A stretch of 64,000 nucleotides of DNA from Pseudomonas sp. GOM7 (GCF_026723825.1 NZ_CP113519.1:2976001-3040000); one strand, 5' to 3'; shown: positions 39,407-48,840, numbered from the stretch's first letter. Notes: generated by a model from the sequence alone, not told the origin. Program-made: numbers and translations.

Positions 39407-39427
39407 GGTGCGCGCGGCGCACCCTAC
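39407..39427. repeat. Short palindromic repeat, copy 1
   Basis: GGTGCGCGC followed by GGCGCACC and CTAC; the arms can form a hairpin. A second copy differing at one base is at 62257-62277. Confidence 0.6.
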
Positions 39428-39462
39428 TTCTGACACCCATTGACCCGCCAAGGACAGCCTCC

Positions 39463-40314
39463 ATGCCCCGCACCGCCCTCTTCGCCCCTATCGCCCTGCT
39501 GGTGGTGGCCATGGTCTCGATCCAGAGCGGCGCCTCCCTGGCCAAGCATCTGTTCCCCCTGGTGGGCGCCGAAGGCACCACGACCCTGCGCCTGGTGCTC
39601 GGCGCGATCATTCTGTCGCTGGTGATGCAGCCCTGGCGGGCCAAGCTGGATCTGCGCAAATGCCAGGCCCTGTTCGCCTATGGCCTGGCGCTGGGCGGCA
39701 TGAACCTGCTGTTCTACATGTCGCTGCAGCGCATTCCACTGGGCATCGCCGTGGCCCTGGAATTCACCGGGCCACTGGCCCTGGCGCTGTTTTCCTCACG
39801 TCGCCCGCTGGATTTCGTCTGGGTGATCCTGGCCATCGTCGGCCTGTGGATTCTGTTGCCGACCGGCGCCACGCAGAGCGCCATCGACCCGCTGGGCGCA
39901 GCGCTGGCCCTGGCCGCCGGTGCGTGCTGGTCGCTGTACATCGTCTTTGGGCAGAAAGCCGGCGCCCAACATGGCCGGCATACCGTCGCCCTGGGCACCT
40001 GGGTCGCGGTGCTGCTGGTGCTGCCCATCGGCGCCTGGCGTGTCGGCAGCGACCTGCTCAACGTCGATCTGCTACCCATCGCCCTGGGCGTGGCGGTGCT
40101 TTCCTCTGCCCTGCCCTATAGCCTGGAAATGGTCGCATTGACCCGCCTGCCAGCGCGCACCTTCAGCGTCCTGATGAGTATGGAGCCCGCCATCGCCGCC
40201 CTCTGCGGCCTGGCGTTTCTCGGCGAGAAGCTGCTCTGGGGTCAGTGGCTGGCCGTCGGCGCCATCATCCTCGCCTCGGCCGGCGCCGCCGCCACCATCC
40301 GCCCCCAGCGCTGA
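39463..40314 (+). CDS. rhtA: RhtA-like threonine/homoserine exporter (EamA family)
   Basis: 283 residues with about ten membrane helices in two EamA halves. Segments such as IQSGASLAKHLFPLVGAEG and SSALPYSLEMVALTRLPARTF with VLMSMEPAIAALCGL closely follow E. coli RhtA, which exports threonine, homoserine and related amino acids. Other DMT substrates are possible. Its TGA abuts the stop of the convergent ABC transporter gene. Confidence 0.82.
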   Translation: MPRTALFAPIALLVVAMVSIQSGASLAKHLFPLVGAEGTTTLRLVLGAIILSLVMQPWRAKLDLRKCQALFAYGLALGGMNLLFYMSLQRIPLGIAVALEFTGPLALALFSSRRPLDFVWVILAIVGLWILLPTGATQSAIDPLGAALALAAGACWSLYIVFGQKAGAQHGRHTVALGTWVAVLLVLPIGAWRVGSDLLNVDLLPIALGVAVLSSALPYSLEMVALTRLPARTFSVLMSMEPAIAALCGLAFLGEKLLWGQWLAVGAIILASAGAAATIRPQR

Positions 40315-42078
40315 TCAGGCATTCTGGCCGAACTGCAGCTCGGCCAGGCGCGCATACAGCGGGCTGCTCTCGATCAGCTCGGCATGAGTGCCAATGGCCG
40401 CCAGACGTCCCTGTTCGATCACCGCGATACGATCCGCCTGCTTGATCGTGGCCAGACGGTGGGCGATCACCAGCGTGGTGCGCCCGGCCATCAGCGACGG
40501 CAGTGCCTGCTGGATCAGGTGCTCGCTCTCGGCATCCAACGCACTGGTGGCTTCGTCGAGCAGCAGGATCGGCGCATCGGCGAGCAACGCGCGGGCAATT
40601 GCCAGGCGTTGACGCTGCCCACCGGAAAGCCCCAGGCCAGCCTCGCCCAGGTGGGTCTGATAACCCTGCGGCAGGCGCTGGATGAACTCATGGGCGTGTG
40701 CCGCTCTAGCAGCGGCCTCCACCTCCGCCTGGCTGGCATCGAGGCGGCCATAGCGGATATTGTCCTCGACCGAACCGAAGAACAGCGCCGGATTCTGCGA
40801 CACCAGGGCGAAGCAGCTACGCAGCGCATCGGGATCGAGCTGATCGATGGCCACGCCGTCCACCAGAATGCGCCCGGCCTGTGGGTCGAAGAAGCGCAGC
40901 AGCAGGTCGAACAGTGTCGACTTGCCAGCCCCGGACGGCCCCACCAGCGCCAGGGTTTCACCCGCCGCCACCTGCAGGTCGATGCCATCGATGGCGTAGC
41001 TGTCCGAGCGCGACGGATAGGCGAAGCGCACACCCTGCAACTCGATGCGTCCCTGCACCGGCTGCGGCAGCGGTTGCGGCTGCTGCGGCGCGACTATGGC
41101 ATTGCCGGCACGCAACAGCTCGGCGATGCGCTCGGCGGCGCCTGCGGCGCGCTGCAGCTCGCCGATCACCTCACTGAGGGTGCCGAAGGACGAGCCGACG
41201 ATCAGGGCGTAGAAGACGAAGGCCGCCAGTTCGCCACCGGAAATGCGCCCGGCGATCACATCCATGCCACCGACCCAGAGCATCACCCCCACCGCCCCGA
41301 GCACCAGCACGATGACCACGGTGATCAGCCAGGAGCGCTGGGCGATGCGCTTGCGCGCCACCTCGAACGCCGCCTCGACGGACGTGGCGAAACGACGCTT
41401 GTCCTCGTCCTGGTGGTTGTAGGCCTGCACCGTCTTGATCTGCCCGAGCACCTCGCCGACATAGCTGCCGACATCGGCCACGCGATCCTGGCTCTGCCGC
41501 GACAGCGCGCGCACACGGCGGCCGAACAGCAGGATTGGCGCCACCACCAGCGGCAAGGCCAGCAGCACGATGCCGCTGAGCTTGGGATTGGTCACCACCA
41601 GCAGCACGCTGCCGCCGATGAGCATGATCAGATTACGCAGCGCCATCGACAGCGACGAGCCGATCACCGACTGCAGCAAGGTGGTGTCGGCGGTCAGCCG
41701 CGACTGGATTTCCGAACTGCGGTTGCTTTCGTAGAAGCCTGGATGCAGCTCGATCAAATGATCGAACACGCGCCGGCGGATATCGGCCACCACCCGCTCG
41801 CCGATCCAGGACACCAGGTAGAAGCGCATATAGGTGCCCGCCGCCAGTGCCAGCACCAGCACGAAGAACAGCCCCAGGGAGTGGCGCAGCGCCGCCGGCG
41901 ACTGCGTGGCCAGGCCCTGATCCACCAGCAACTTGATGCCCTGGCCCATGGACAGAGTAATGGCCGCCGTGAACATCAGCGCCAGCATTGCGCCCAACAC
42001 CCGCCCGCGATAGGGCGCGATGAAACGCCAAGCCAGGCGTATGGCGCCGCGCTGGCGGGAAGAAAGCATCGATGTCAT
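40315..42078 (-). CDS. ABC exporter, fused membrane and ATPase domains (MsbA-like)
   Basis: 587 residues. Six membrane helices in 1-310, then an ATPase domain with Walker A ALVGPSGAGKSTLFD, signature GLSGGQRQRLAIARALL, Walker B PILLLDEATSALDAES and the H-loop VIAHRL. A homodimeric exporter; substrate unknown, with lipids or drugs possible. It is the last gene of a five-gene minus-strand cluster, starting 8 bases after the DoxX-like gene. Confidence 0.9.
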   Translation of the reverse strand: MTSMLSSRQRGAIRLAWRFIAPYRGRVLGAMLALMFTAAITLSMGQGIKLLVDQGLATQSPAALRHSLGLFFVLVLALAAGTYMRFYLVSWIGERVVADIRRRVFDHLIELHPGFYESNRSSEIQSRLTADTTLLQSVIGSSLSMALRNLIMLIGGSVLLVVTNPKLSGIVLLALPLVVAPILLFGRRVRALSRQSQDRVADVGSYVGEVLGQIKTVQAYNHQDEDKRRFATSVEAAFEVARKRIAQRSWLITVVIVLVLGAVGVMLWVGGMDVIAGRISGGELAAFVFYALIVGSSFGTLSEVIGELQRAAGAAERIAELLRAGNAIVAPQQPQPLPQPVQGRIELQGVRFAYPSRSDSYAIDGIDLQVAAGETLALVGPSGAGKSTLFDLLLRFFDPQAGRILVDGVAIDQLDPDALRSCFALVSQNPALFFGSVEDNIRYGRLDASQAEVEAAARAAHAHEFIQRLPQGYQTHLGEAGLGLSGGQRQRLAIARALLADAPILLLDEATSALDAESEHLIQQALPSLMAGRTTLVIAHRLATIKQADRIAVIEQGRLAAIGTHAELIESSPLYARLAELQFGQNA

Positions 42079-42086
42079 GGCAGGTC

Positions 42087-42494
42087 TCAGGAGTCAGCAG
42101 TCGAGGGGGCTTCCGCCAGCCAGGCCACGGCGCACAGCGCCAGGGCAGCCAGGTTGGTGGAAAGCGGATTGAACGCCTGAAGCAACAGATGGGGACTCAA
42201 TAGCGCGACATCAAGCAGCAGCACCAGCAATATCAAGCCCGCGACCAGCAACGGCCAGCGCTGGCGGCGTACCGTCAGCAGGGCGATACCCAGCAGGATC
42301 TCGGCAGTGCCCCCGACAGCGGCGATCAGCCCTGGCGCGAACCAGGGATGATCCGGCAAGCCATGGGCGCCAATCATCGCCACTTCGTCAGGGCTGAGCC
42401 AGAGGATCTTCGGCACCAGGCCATGCCAGAGGAATACCGCTGCCAGCGCCAGGCGAGCGAGCCAGGCAATCCGTACCAGGCGCTGCTCAGTCAT
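42087..42494 (-). CDS. DoxX-like membrane protein
   Basis: 135 residues from the ATG at 42494, inside the end of the DCC gene (8-bp overlap). Four membrane helices with RLALAAVFLWHGLVPKI and GGTAEILLGIALL, the pattern of DoxX_3-type proteins. The DoxX superfamily is linked to respiratory or thiol redox chemistry. Its pairing with a DCC thiol oxidoreductase recurs in bacteria, as far as I recall, which supports a shared redox role. Confidence 0.8.
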   Translation of the reverse strand: MTEQRLVRIAWLARLALAAVFLWHGLVPKILWLSPDEVAMIGAHGLPDHPWFAPGLIAAVGGTAEILLGIALLTVRRQRWPLLVAGLILLVLLLDVALLSPHLLLQAFNPLSTNLAALALCAVAWLAEAPSTADS

Positions 42495-42921
42495 GCAGAA
42501 AGCGCTCGGCGTGGTCGGCGCTGGGCAGCAGGCAGACCTCATGGCGGCCGAACAGGTGGTAGCGGTTCAGGGCAATACGCTCATAGCACCAGTCGCGCAG
42601 CGAGCGCGGAACTAGACGCAGCCAGGCCAACACCCGCCAAGGCCGGGGCAAGCGCGCAAGAATGCGCAGCAACGCGGTCGAGCGCAGATGCAGGCCCTGC
42701 TCGTCGATCAACGCCATGGTGTCGAAGTGATCGGTCGGTAAACCGTACCAGGCCAGCAACGCCTGCCCTTGGGCGGACTGCACGGACGCCAGGCGAAACT
42801 GCCGCGCAGGGTCGTGGCGGATAAGGAACTTCGCCCAGCCATTGCACAGCTTGCAGACGCCGTCGAACAGCACGACGCGCTCGCCTGCCGACAAGCCGGG
42901 TGGTAGCGATGGCTCCGTCAT
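42487..42921 (-). CDS. Thiol-disulfide oxidoreductase DCC family protein
   Basis: 144 residues. The DCC motif is VVLFDGVCKLCNGWAKFL near residue 17, with the CxxC placed as in thioredoxin-like folds. The rest (RFRLASVQS-like, LRILARLPRPWRVLAWLRLVP, and the C-terminal RYHLFGRHEVCLLP) is typical. No signal peptide. The DUF1287 gene overlaps it by 4 bases upstream. Confidence 0.88.
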   Translation of the reverse strand: MTEPSLPPGLSAGERVVLFDGVCKLCNGWAKFLIRHDPARQFRLASVQSAQGQALLAWYGLPTDHFDTMALIDEQGLHLRSTALLRILARLPRPWRVLAWLRLVPRSLRDWCYERIALNRYHLFGRHEVCLLPSADHAERFLHD

Positions 42922-43508
42922 CGTAGGGCACTCGCCTGTTGCGCCTGCGGGCGGTATTGGCCAGTGATGCGGTAGGTGAAGAGGATGTCTTCCTCCTGCG
43001 TGCCGCGGCCGATGTTATGCAGGATCAGCGGCGCACCATTTGACGCCTGACGATCACTGACGATGCCGATATGAGTCAGGCCGCGCCCCAGATCCCAGGT
43101 GACGATATCGCCAGCCTGGTAAGCCGCAGGATCCTGACTGACCGGCAGCGACCAGCCCTGACGCTTGAACCAGGTCATCAAGTTGGGCACGCGACGGTGG
43201 TCGATATTGCTGTCCGGCCGGCTCAGGCCCCAGTTTCTCGGGTAGACGGCAAAATTGCCGCGCATGTCGCGATGCACTGCCTCCTGCAGGTCAAGCCCCT
43301 GCTGGCGCAGCGCGCGGATCACCACGTCGGTGCACACGCCGGTGGCCAGGGGCACGTCGCCGCCCGGATAGTTCAACTGGCGGTAGGCCGGGTCATAGCT
43401 CAGGGTCACGCCGACCTGCTTGCGCGCATCCAGCACCAGCCTGTCAGCCTCGATGGCCTGCGCAGCCAGGGCCAGCGCCCAGGCCAGCAGTACGACCAGC
43501 ATGCGCAT
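42918..43508 (-). CDS. Exported DUF1287 protein
   Basis: 196 residues; signal peptide ends AQAIEA. The sequence GGDVPLATGVCTDVVIRALR with its Cys, HRRVPNLMTWF, and GDIVTWDLGRGLTHIGIVSD with a His fits the DUF1287 family, which resembles NlpC/P60 Cys-His hydrolases acting on cell wall or amide bonds. Activity is inferred, not known. Overlaps the DCC gene. Confidence 0.86.
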   Translation of the reverse strand: MRMLVVLLAWALALAAQAIEADRLVLDARKQVGVTLSYDPAYRQLNYPGGDVPLATGVCTDVVIRALRQQGLDLQEAVHRDMRGNFAVYPRNWGLSRPDSNIDHRRVPNLMTWFKRQGWSLPVSQDPAAYQAGDIVTWDLGRGLTHIGIVSDRQASNGAPLILHNIGRGTQEEDILFTYRITGQYRPQAQQASALR

Positions 43509-43517
43509 TGCGATCTC

Positions 43518-44633
43518 CTATCGACTCAGGGGGTAGAGCAACTCTTCCTTGTAACCTGCCCAGACCCGCACGGCATCGGGAAAGGCATCGTCCAGGGTCA
43601 CGTCGCCGCTGTCCACCAGCAACGGCCTGCCCTCCAGCGTCGCCAGCTTGCGCTTAGTGGCGACCACGCGCAGGCGCTCCAGGCCGACGGCGCGCAGCAC
43701 GCGCGGGCTGATCTGCTGGTTGCCACGGCCGATGATATGGCCCTGACCGCCAATCGCGGTCACCAGCAGATAACTCGGCCACCCCTCCACCAGGGCAAAC
43801 AGCTCGGCTTCGTTGACGTCGCAGGCGATCACCTGGCCATCCTCGATCACATCCACGCCGAGCAAGGCGGTGTCCAGCCCCAGGTTCTGCGCCAGACCGT
43901 GCAAGGTCGAGCCGGGCCCGAACACATAGCGCGTGCCCGGCTCCCATTCGCTCTCCAGCCAGGCGGCCAGATCGGCCAGCACCAGCTCCTCGGACTCCAT
44001 ACCGCCCTGCTTGACCGCCTGCACGTAACCGCCCTCCTGCGGCACGCACAGCTCGCCATACCAACGCGCGGTCACGCGCCCCTCGCGCAGGGCAGCTTCG
44101 TCTATATCACGCACCTCGCCGCTGGCCAGACGCACCAGACCGCCCTCGACCAGGCGCGCGGTCAGTTCACCTGCTGCCCGCGGGCTGATGGCATAGACAC
44201 CGGACTGGATCTTCACCCCGGCCGGAATGCCCAGCACCGGCTGCCCTTCCCTGACCACGGCACACACATCCCGAGCGGTGCCATCGCCACCGGCGAAGAG
44301 GATCAGCGCCACACCGGCATCCTGCAATTGCTGCACGGCGCGTCGGGTATCGTCAGCAGTGCTCGCGCCCTCGCCCAACTCCCCCAGCAGGCGATGCTCG
44401 AAGCCCATCTGCGCCAGAAGATCGCCCCCCATGGCGCCCGGGTAGCTGACGAACTCGATGCGCTCGCGCAGCGCCAGCAGTTGTTCCAGCGCCGTGCGCG
44501 TGCGCTGCGCGGCCTTGGGCTCGATACCCAGGGCCAGTGCCTGCTCGGCCACGCCGTCGCTGCCCTTGAGGGCAGCCGGGCCACCCAGACCTGCCAGCGG
44601 GTTGATGATCAGACCTATACGAAAACGCGACAT
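43518..44633 (-). CDS. ATP-NAD kinase family protein, AcoX-like
   Basis: 371 residues from the ATG at 44633 (AGGA upstream; an in-frame GTG at 44651 is the alternative). It has LIINPLAGLGG and the kinase loop ILFAGGDGTARDV, with LGIPAGVKIQSGVYAISPRAAG after it. It belongs to the ATP-NAD/AcoX branch, distinct from the housekeeping NadK. It heads the five-gene minus-strand cluster (9 bases to DUF1287). The substrate may be NAD or another compound. Confidence 0.82.
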   Translation of the reverse strand: MSRFRIGLIINPLAGLGGPAALKGSDGVAEQALALGIEPKAAQRTRTALEQLLALRERIEFVSYPGAMGGDLLAQMGFEHRLLGELGEGASTADDTRRAVQQLQDAGVALILFAGGDGTARDVCAVVREGQPVLGIPAGVKIQSGVYAISPRAAGELTARLVEGGLVRLASGEVRDIDEAALREGRVTARWYGELCVPQEGGYVQAVKQGGMESEELVLADLAAWLESEWEPGTRYVFGPGSTLHGLAQNLGLDTALLGVDVIEDGQVIACDVNEAELFALVEGWPSYLLVTAIGGQGHIIGRGNQQISPRVLRAVGLERLRVVATKRKLATLEGRPLLVDSGDVTLDDAFPDAVRVWAGYKEELLYPLSR

Positions 44634-44777
44634 GTATTCCTCGTTGCTCACAGGCTGGCATGCCGCCTGCTTGTACCCGTTGCGCGCTGCCAGAGTGACG
44701 GTTTTCCGTACACCACTGTCACCGCACGTTCATCCGGCGCCACTAGACTGCGCGCAGAACCGATGAGGAGACAGGCC

Positions 44778-44957
44778 ATGAGCTTGCACAACACTGCCAA
44801 TCAGCCGCAACACTCGAACAACCGTCCGCTGCCGACGCCGGTGGGCGGCTTCATCATCGATGCGCAGGGCCGCGAAGTACCGATCACCGAAGAGATGATC
44901 CAGCGTGCCTGCCAGTCGCTGGAGCAGAGCCTGCAAGGTCGCCCACAGAAACGCTGA
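44778..44957 (+). CDS. PA1571-type small protein
   Basis: 59 residues; ATG at 44778 with GAGGAG at 7-base spacing. The conserved core PTPVGGFIIDAQGREVPITEEMIQRAC matches the small Pseudomonas protein family named after PA1571. Soluble, function unknown. It is followed directly by a strong terminator, which supports a real short transcript. Confidence 0.85.
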   Translation: MSLHNTANQPQHSNNRPLPTPVGGFIIDAQGREVPITEEMIQRACQSLEQSLQGRPQKR

Positions 44958-44969
44958 ACATCACCTTCC

Positions 44970-44997
44970 AGGGCTGCCGCGCCCGGCAGCCCTTTTT
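44970..44997 (+). terminator. Terminator of the PA1571-type gene
   Basis: 10-bp stem AGGGCTGCCG (44970-44979) and complement (44984-44993) followed by a T-run to 44997. It is shared by position with the convergent msrB. Confidence 0.9.
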
Positions 44998-45002
44998 CCT
45001 GC

Positions 45003-45398
45003 CTACTCGCGCGGCACCAACTTGAGCGAGACGGAGTTGATGCAATAGCGCAGCCCGGTCGGGCGTGGCCCATCGGGAAACACATGGCCCAGATGGGCAT
45101 CGCACTTGGCGCATTTCACCTCGACACGGTGCATGCCGTGGCTGAAATCATCCAGCTCGCGGATCACCCCGTCGCTGACCGGCTGGAAATAGCTCGGCCA
45201 GCCGCTGCCGGAGTCGTACTTGGCGTCGGAATCGAACAGTGCTTCACCGCAGCAGGCGCAGTGATAGACACCCGGCACCTTGCTGTCGTGGTACTGCCCG
45301 GTGAAGGGGCGCTCCGTGCCGCCCAGGCGGCAGACGTGGAACTGTTCATCCGACAGCTCATCTCGCCAGGCATCCAGGGGTTTATCGAGCTTGTCCAC
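45003..45398 (-). CDS. msrB: Peptide methionine sulfoxide reductase MsrB
   Basis: 131 residues. Zinc-binding CxxC pairs are [11 protein letters not shown] and [14 protein letters not shown]; the catalytic Cys lies in [11 protein letters not shown] near residue 120; SGSGWPSYF is the substrate pocket. It reduces methionine-R-sulfoxide in cytoplasmic proteins. It is divergent from alaA, as in P. aeruginosa. Confidence 0.95.
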   Translation of the reverse strand: MDKLDKPLDAWRDELSDEQFHVCRLGGTERPFTGQYHDSKVPGVYHCACCGEALFDSDAKYDSGSGWPSYFQPVSDGVIRELDDFSHGMHRVEVKCAKCDAHLGHVFPDGPRPTGLRYCINSVSLKLVPRE

Positions 45399-45568
45399 GG
45401 ACGGCTTCCTCCTCGTAAAAAAGCCCGACCGAAACCTTTGCCAGGGTCAGGCTGCAACGTATCATTCGTGCGCAGTCTGTCACCCGTCCTGCACGCTGCC
45501 AAGGCTCGCCCCGGCGATACTTTTTGCAGCGTGATTCAGCGGGCTCTCCATCGATCGGGATTTCTCAC

Positions 45569-46780
45569 ATGCAGGTCAGCAAATCGAACAAGCTCGCCAA
45601 CGTCTGCTACGACATTCGCGGGCCGGTGCTCAAGCACGCCAAGCGTCTGGAAGAGGAAGGCCACCGCATCCTCAAGCTGAATATCGGCAATCCGGCGCCG
45701 TTCGGTTTCGAGGCGCCCGAGGAAATCCTTCAGGACGTCATCCGCAACCTGCCCACCGCCCAGGGCTACAGCGACTCCAAGGGACTGTTCAGCGCGCGCA
45801 AGGCGGTGATGCAGTACTACCAGCAGAAGCAGGTTGAAGGCGTCGGCATCGAGGACATCTACCTGGGCAATGGCGTGTCCGAGCTGATCGTCATGGCCAT
45901 GCAGGCGCTGCTCAACAATGGTGACGAGGTGCTGATCCCGGCTCCGGACTACCCGCTGTGGACCGCCGCCGTGGCGCTCTCCGGTGGCAAGCCGGTGCAC
46001 TACCTGTGCGACGAGCAGGCCGGCTGGTTCCCCGACATCGCCGACATGCGCGCCAAGATCACGCCGAACACCAAGGCGCTGGTGCTGATCAACCCGAACA
46101 ACCCCACCGGTGCGGTGTACTCGAAGGAAGTGCTACAGGACATCGTCGAACTGGCGCGCCAGCACAACCTGGTGATCTTCTCCGACGAGATCTACGACAA
46201 GATCCTCTACGACGAAGCCGTGCACATCAGCACCGCGTCACTGGCCCCGGACGTGCTCTGCCTGACCTTCAACGGCCTGTCCAAGAGCTACCGCGTGGCC
46301 GGTTTCCGCTCCGGCTGGGTGGCCATCTCCGGGCCCAAGCACAAGGCGCAGAGCTATATCGAAGGCCTGGACATCCTGGCCAACATGCGCCTGTGCGCCA
46401 ACGTGCCGAGCCAGCACGCGATCCAGACCGCCCTCGGCGGCTACCAGAGCATCAATGACCTGGTGCTGCCCAACGGCCGCCTGCTGGAGCAGCGTAACCG
46501 CGCCTGGGAACTGCTCAACGACATTCCGGGGGTCAGTTGCGTCAAACCCATGGGCGCGCTCTACGCCTTCCCGAAGATCGACCCGAAGGTCTGCCCGATC
46601 CACAACGACGAGAAGTTCGTCCTCGACCTGCTGCTGTCGGAGAAACTGCTGATCGTCCAGGGCACCGCCTTCAACTGGCCCTGGCCGGATCACTTCCGCG
46701 TGGTCACCCTGCCCCGCGTCGACGACCTGGAGCAGGCCATCGGCCGTATCGGCAACTTCCTCAAGGGTTACAGCCAGTAA
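45569..46780 (+). CDS. alaA: Glutamate-pyruvate aminotransferase AlaA
   Basis: 403 residues from the ATG at 45569; a start at 45524 is less likely. It is a fold-type I PLP enzyme: LNIGNPAPFGFEAPEEIL, the substrate/PLP contacts in INPNNPTGAVYS, the PLP Lys in FNGLSKSYRVAGFRSGW, and a C-terminal HFRVVTLPR Arg. It makes alanine from pyruvate and glutamate. The next gene follows after 6 bases. Confidence 0.9.
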   Translation: MQVSKSNKLANVCYDIRGPVLKHAKRLEEEGHRILKLNIGNPAPFGFEAPEEILQDVIRNLPTAQGYSDSKGLFSARKAVMQYYQQKQVEGVGIEDIYLGNGVSELIVMAMQALLNNGDEVLIPAPDYPLWTAAVALSGGKPVHYLCDEQAGWFPDIADMRAKITPNTKALVLINPNNPTGAVYSKEVLQDIVELARQHNLVIFSDEIYDKILYDEAVHISTASLAPDVLCLTFNGLSKSYRVAGFRSGWVAISGPKHKAQSYIEGLDILANMRLCANVPSQHAIQTALGGYQSINDLVLPNGRLLEQRNRAWELLNDIPGVSCVKPMGALYAFPKIDPKVCPIHNDEKFVLDLLLSEKLLIVQGTAFNWPWPDHFRVVTLPRVDDLEQAIGRIGNFLKGYSQ

Positions 46781-46786
46781 GCCGAC

Positions 46787-47239
46787 ATGGATCTGCAGAT
46801 CGACGACTTCTACAAGGATGCGGCCAGCGGCCTGCTCATGCTCTATCAGGCCTTCCCGCGCAAGATGGCGCTGTACGTGGAAGACCTGATCGGCCGCGAG
46901 GAGCCTGACGAATTCGGCCTGCCCAGCAAGCGCCACCAGGCCTGCCTGGGTGCCCTGCTGTGGCTGGCCGAGGAAGGCTACCTGCGCTACGAGTCGACCA
47001 TCGCCTATGACGCACTGGATCAGGCGGTACTCAGCGAAAAGGGCTTCCTGCGCCTGTCACGGGGCATTCCTCACGCCCTGCGTGAAGGCGAAGCACTGCC
47101 GCCGAGCGTGCGCCGGGTGCATGCCACCCTGGCCTTTCAACTGCGTGAAGCCCTGGCACAACAGCATGGGGAACGAATCGCCCGTCTCACCCGTCTGTTG
47201 TTCGAAAGCCAAGCGGGCAAGGCAAGCGACATAGTTTGA
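46787..47239 (+). CDS. Conserved protein of unknown function
   Basis: 150 residues, with no signal or membrane segment. DDFYKDAASGLLMLYQAFPRK, then PSKRHQACLGALLWLAEEGYLRYEST suggests a winged-helix-like helical domain. The same gene sits between the aminotransferase and htpX in P. aeruginosa, as I recall. It is probably co-transcribed with alaA. I do not recognise a function. Confidence 0.8.
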   Translation: MDLQIDDFYKDAASGLLMLYQAFPRKMALYVEDLIGREEPDEFGLPSKRHQACLGALLWLAEEGYLRYESTIAYDALDQAVLSEKGFLRLSRGIPHALREGEALPPSVRRVHATLAFQLREALAQQHGERIARLTRLLFESQAGKASDIV

Positions 47240-47250
47240 AATAGTCGCCA

Positions 47251-47279
47251 GTTGAAAGCCCAAGGGGTGCGCCCTTATA
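47251..47279 (+). promoter_or_regulatory. Sigma-32-like promoter of htpX
   Basis: GTTGAAA (47251-47257), 14-base spacer, CCCTTATA (47272-47279), 50 bases before the htpX start. One mismatch in the -35 and two or three in the -10 compared with the RpoH consensus. Confidence 0.5.
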
Positions 47280-47328
47280 TAGCCCGCATCGCTCGTACGT
47301 CTTTTCCCGTGAGGAGTCCGTTCACACC

Positions 47329-48201
47329 ATGATGCGCATTATGTTGTTCCTGGCCACCAACCTGGCGGTGCTGATCATAGCCAGCATCACCCTCAAACTG
47401 CTGGGGGTCGACCGCTTCACTGGCCAGAACCATGGCAGCCTGCTGATCTTCTGCGCCGTGTTCGGTTTCGCCGGTTCGCTGGTATCGCTGTTCCTCTCCA
47501 AGTGGATGGCGAAGATGAGCACCGGCACCCAGATCATCACCCAGCCACGCACCCGCCACGAACAGTGGCTGCTGCAGACCGTCGAAGAACTGTCGCGCGA
47601 AGCCGGCATCAAGATGCCGGAGGTCGGTATCTTCCCGGCCTACGAGTCCAACGCCTTCGCCACCGGCTGGAACAAGAACGACGCCCTGGTGGCCGTAAGT
47701 CAGGGCCTGCTGGAGCGCTTCTCGCCCGATGAAGTACGTGCGGTGCTGGCCCACGAGATCGGCCACGTGGCCAACGGCGACATGGTCACTCTGGCGCTGA
47801 TCCAGGGCGTGGTGAACACCTTCGTGATGTTCTTCGCGCGCATCTTCGGCAACTTCGTCGACAAGGCCATCCTCAAGAACGAGGAAGGCCATGGCATTGG
47901 CTACTTCGTCGCGACCATCTTCGCCGAGCTGGTGCTGGGTATCCTGGCCAGCATCATCGTCATGTGGTTCTCGCGCAAACGTGAGTACAAGGCTGACGAG
48001 GCCGGCGCCCGCCTGGCCGGCACTGGCGCGATGATCGCCGCCCTGCAGCGCCTGCGCGCTGAACAGGGCGTGCCGGTGCAGATGCCCGACAGCCTGGCTG
48101 CCTTCGGCATCAACGGCAACCTGAAGAACGGCCTGGCCGGCCTGCTGATGAGCCACCCGCCGCTGGAAGACCGCATCGAGGCGCTGCGCCGCCGCGGCTG
48201 A
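47329..48201 (+). CDS. htpX: Membrane protease HtpX
   Basis: 290 residues. Two N-terminal helices (about 5-22 and 34-52), the zinc motif [12 protein letters not shown] near 140, two further helices (about 157-180 and 196-215) and the third ligand Glu in [12 protein letters not shown] heat-shock-linked inner-membrane M48 metalloprotease that degrades misfolded membrane proteins. Confidence 0.96.
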   Translation: MMRIMLFLATNLAVLIIASITLKLLGVDRFTGQNHGSLLIFCAVFGFAGSLVSLFLSKWMAKMSTGTQIITQPRTRHEQWLLQTVEELSREAGIKMPEVGIFPAYESNAFATGWNKNDALVAVSQGLLERFSPDEVRAVLAHEIGHVANGDMVTLALIQGVVNTFVMFFARIFGNFVDKAILKNEEGHGIGYFVATIFAELVLGILASIIVMWFSRKREYKADEAGARLAGTGAMIAALQRLRAEQGVPVQMPDSLAAFGINGNLKNGLAGLLMSHPPLEDRIEALRRRG

Positions 48202-48220
48202 TACCTCTCTCGCTACGCAC

Positions 48221-48246
48221 AGGGCGACCCTCGGGTCGCCCTTTTT
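48221..48246 (+). terminator. Terminator of htpX
   Basis: 10-bp stem AGGGCGACCC (48221-48230) and complement (48233-48242), then five T. Confidence 0.92.
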
Positions 48247-48337
48247 CATGGTTCTTCGGATTTCTGGGGAATGCTTGGTTGATACCGGACTGGCAATACG
48301 GCCTGTTCCGGATTGCCGCGTTTTTGCTGATATTTTT

Positions 48338-48379
48338 GGTTTCGCCCTCCCGGGCGAGTCACTTTTGTGGGGCAAAAGT
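48338..48379. repeat. Two-hairpin repeat module, left copy
   Basis: TCGCCC/GGGCGA (48342-48347 and 48352-48357) followed by ACTTTTG/CAAAAGT (48361-48367 and 48373-48379). The same pair of hairpins, in opposite orientation, is at 48851-48893. Confidence 0.75.
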
Positions 48380-48840
48380 AAGCAAACCCTCCGCCCGATC
48401 ATCCGAGCTAGGCGCCCCCGCCCTGCTGCGCGAGGGTTCGTTACTCGCTTCGCTCGCCCTCCTGGGCGGGCTCTGCACGCGCCTGAACCCGAGGTAACCC
48501 AGAAGTAGCATGGAGTGCTTGAACATGGGTCAGCCTTAGGGCTGACCAAAACAACAGCCGCAAGAATGAAACTAGGCGAATGAAAGTTTTGGTTTAACTC
48601 GACAGCCACATCGCGCCTTCACAGCTACCAGAACACGCCGGGCGTACCTTGGAATGCCGGTTCGTTCAGGCGCGCGAATGGCCCCTTCAGGAGGGTGAGT
48701 GGAATCGTTGCGCAGAGGGGCGAGCGGCATGGATGCCGCGAGAGGCTTAAAGGGCCAGGGATGGCCCTTGTAAGCCGACCCTCGGAGCAGCGATGGAGCG
48801 AACGAACCCCGGCGCAGCCGGGGCCGGATGGCGGGGCCAA
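48380..48840. repeat. Gene-free repeat island between htpX and tpm
   Basis: No credible coding region lies here. From 48725 there is a dense run of hairpins: CGGCAT/ATGCCG (48725-48738); GGCTTA plus AAGGGCCA pairing with TGGCCCTT plus TAAGCC (48744-48776); and CCCCGGC/GCCGGGG (48807-48823). The wording (GCATGGATGCCGCGAG and similar) recurs between genes in many Pseudomonas genomes, in my recollection. 48490-48680 is AT-richer and holds nothing I can name. Confidence 0.65.

Noticed and set aside
48248..48508. 86-codon open frame in the repeat island
   Set aside because: It spans the left hairpin module and has Arg/Pro-rich composition typical of spurious frames in repeats.
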